A stretch of DNA of 64,000 nucleotides from contig CM043960.1 in the NCBI GenBank assembly GCA_014529385.2, positions 30,691,396 to 30,755,395 of the forward strand. The letters run 5' to 3'. The DNA is from Adiantum capillus-veneris (Eukaryota; Streptophyta; Polypodiopsida; Polypodiales; Pteridaceae). The translations under genes and the position numbers were made by a program. This document shows positions 63,698 through 64,000 of this stretch, one piece after another. The notes under the pieces were generated by a model. It saw only the letters and a list, made by a program, of their open reading frames with translations, had not been told where the DNA came from and did no database searches. The first letter of the stretch is position 1; each line of letters opens with the position of its first letter.

Positions 63698-63941
63698 AAA
63701 AAGAAAAAAAAAATCTAATAACAATAATTAAAATATTAAACAATTTTCATGAAGTAACACAAATAACAAGAAGTTATAAAAAACTTTCAAATTAAATTAC
63801 AATCATTTAACTCTAAAAATACATCACTACGACTTTAAGATAATGTGCATTGCCAAAATTTGATACAACCATTTGCTTGAACTTACAGTTGTGATATTAT
63901 AATAAATTTAAGTACAAAACATAACTACTCTAATGATAAAA
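63698..63941. other. A/T-rich spacer at the window edge
   Basis: No gene recognised. Confidence 0.5.
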
Positions 63942-64000
63942 TCAAATTCTCTTTCGTCGTCCACGCCTTTTCAATTTGAATTGTGCTCTCCATGCAGCTA
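63942..64000 (-). CDS. Possible C-terminus of a gene running off the window
   Basis: The - strand frame open to the window edge reads AAWRAQFKLKRRGRRKRI and stops at 63942. A basic, Arg/Lys-rich end like this is common in nucleic-acid-binding proteins. Too short to assign. Confidence 0.2.
   Translation of the reverse strand, partial: AAWRAQFKLKRRGRRKRI

Overview
This window is plant nuclear DNA made almost entirely of nested transposable elements. The evidence is Ty3/gypsy chromoviruses with chromodomains, an Athila/Tat-like giant LTR element, a Ty1/copia gag relic, a CACTA (En/Spm) element with tnp2, DUF4218 and DUF4216 parts, ~80-bp GT-AG introns and very long CT/CA/GA microsatellites. I see no ordinary single-copy cellular gene that I can name. 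A large, repeat-rich land-plant genome fits; I cannot name the species.

Layout. E0 is a chromovirus on the + strand, cut into three pieces: gag/protease at 2-933, RT/RNase H at 19437-20733, integrase/chromodomain at 37041-38330, then a 3' LTR from 38668. E1, an 18.5-kb LTR retrotransposon on the - strand (959-19431), sits in E0 and is flanked by the 5-bp duplication ATGAT. From its 5' side (right to left) it has an LTR, a leader array with palindromes, a pre-gag ORF, gag, protease, RT, RNase H, integrase, a second protease-like domain, a coiled-coil ORF and an internal LTR copy, then its own polypurine tract and 3' LTR. E2 (20974-37040, + strand) is a second insertion in E0. It has LTRs, a degenerate tRNA-Asp-type primer site, a gag-like region and protease-like domains but no RT or integrase, so it is probably non-autonomous. 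E2 is itself interrupted by a 4.85-kb CACTA transposon (29175-34028) with CACTA termini and the 3-bp duplication TAG.

From 40.3 to 47 kb there are microsatellites, a copia gag fragment and unassigned DNA. E3 (47195 to about 54230) is a second chromovirus with an LTR, an initiator-Met primer site, gag, protease, RT, RNase H, integrase and chromodomain. It is followed by an array of ~150-bp repeats.

The right end (56.8-64 kb) is the most unusual part. Two adjacent fold-back elements precede a multi-exon + strand gene of transposase type that I do not recognise. Next on the same strand is a 279-codon reading frame that starts with the exact histone H3 tail residues A1-K9 and ends with a clear H3 histone fold, separated by a ~140-residue insertion. 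It carries two in-frame stops. A second unknown gene follows on the - strand with its own TATA box and an intron. A possible reading is a DNA transposon, or its relic, that captured a histone H3 gene.

Most coding regions carry stops or frameshifts, many explicable by C-to-T or G-to-A changes as expected for old methylated elements. Key catalytic residues are lost in two of the three reverse transcriptases.
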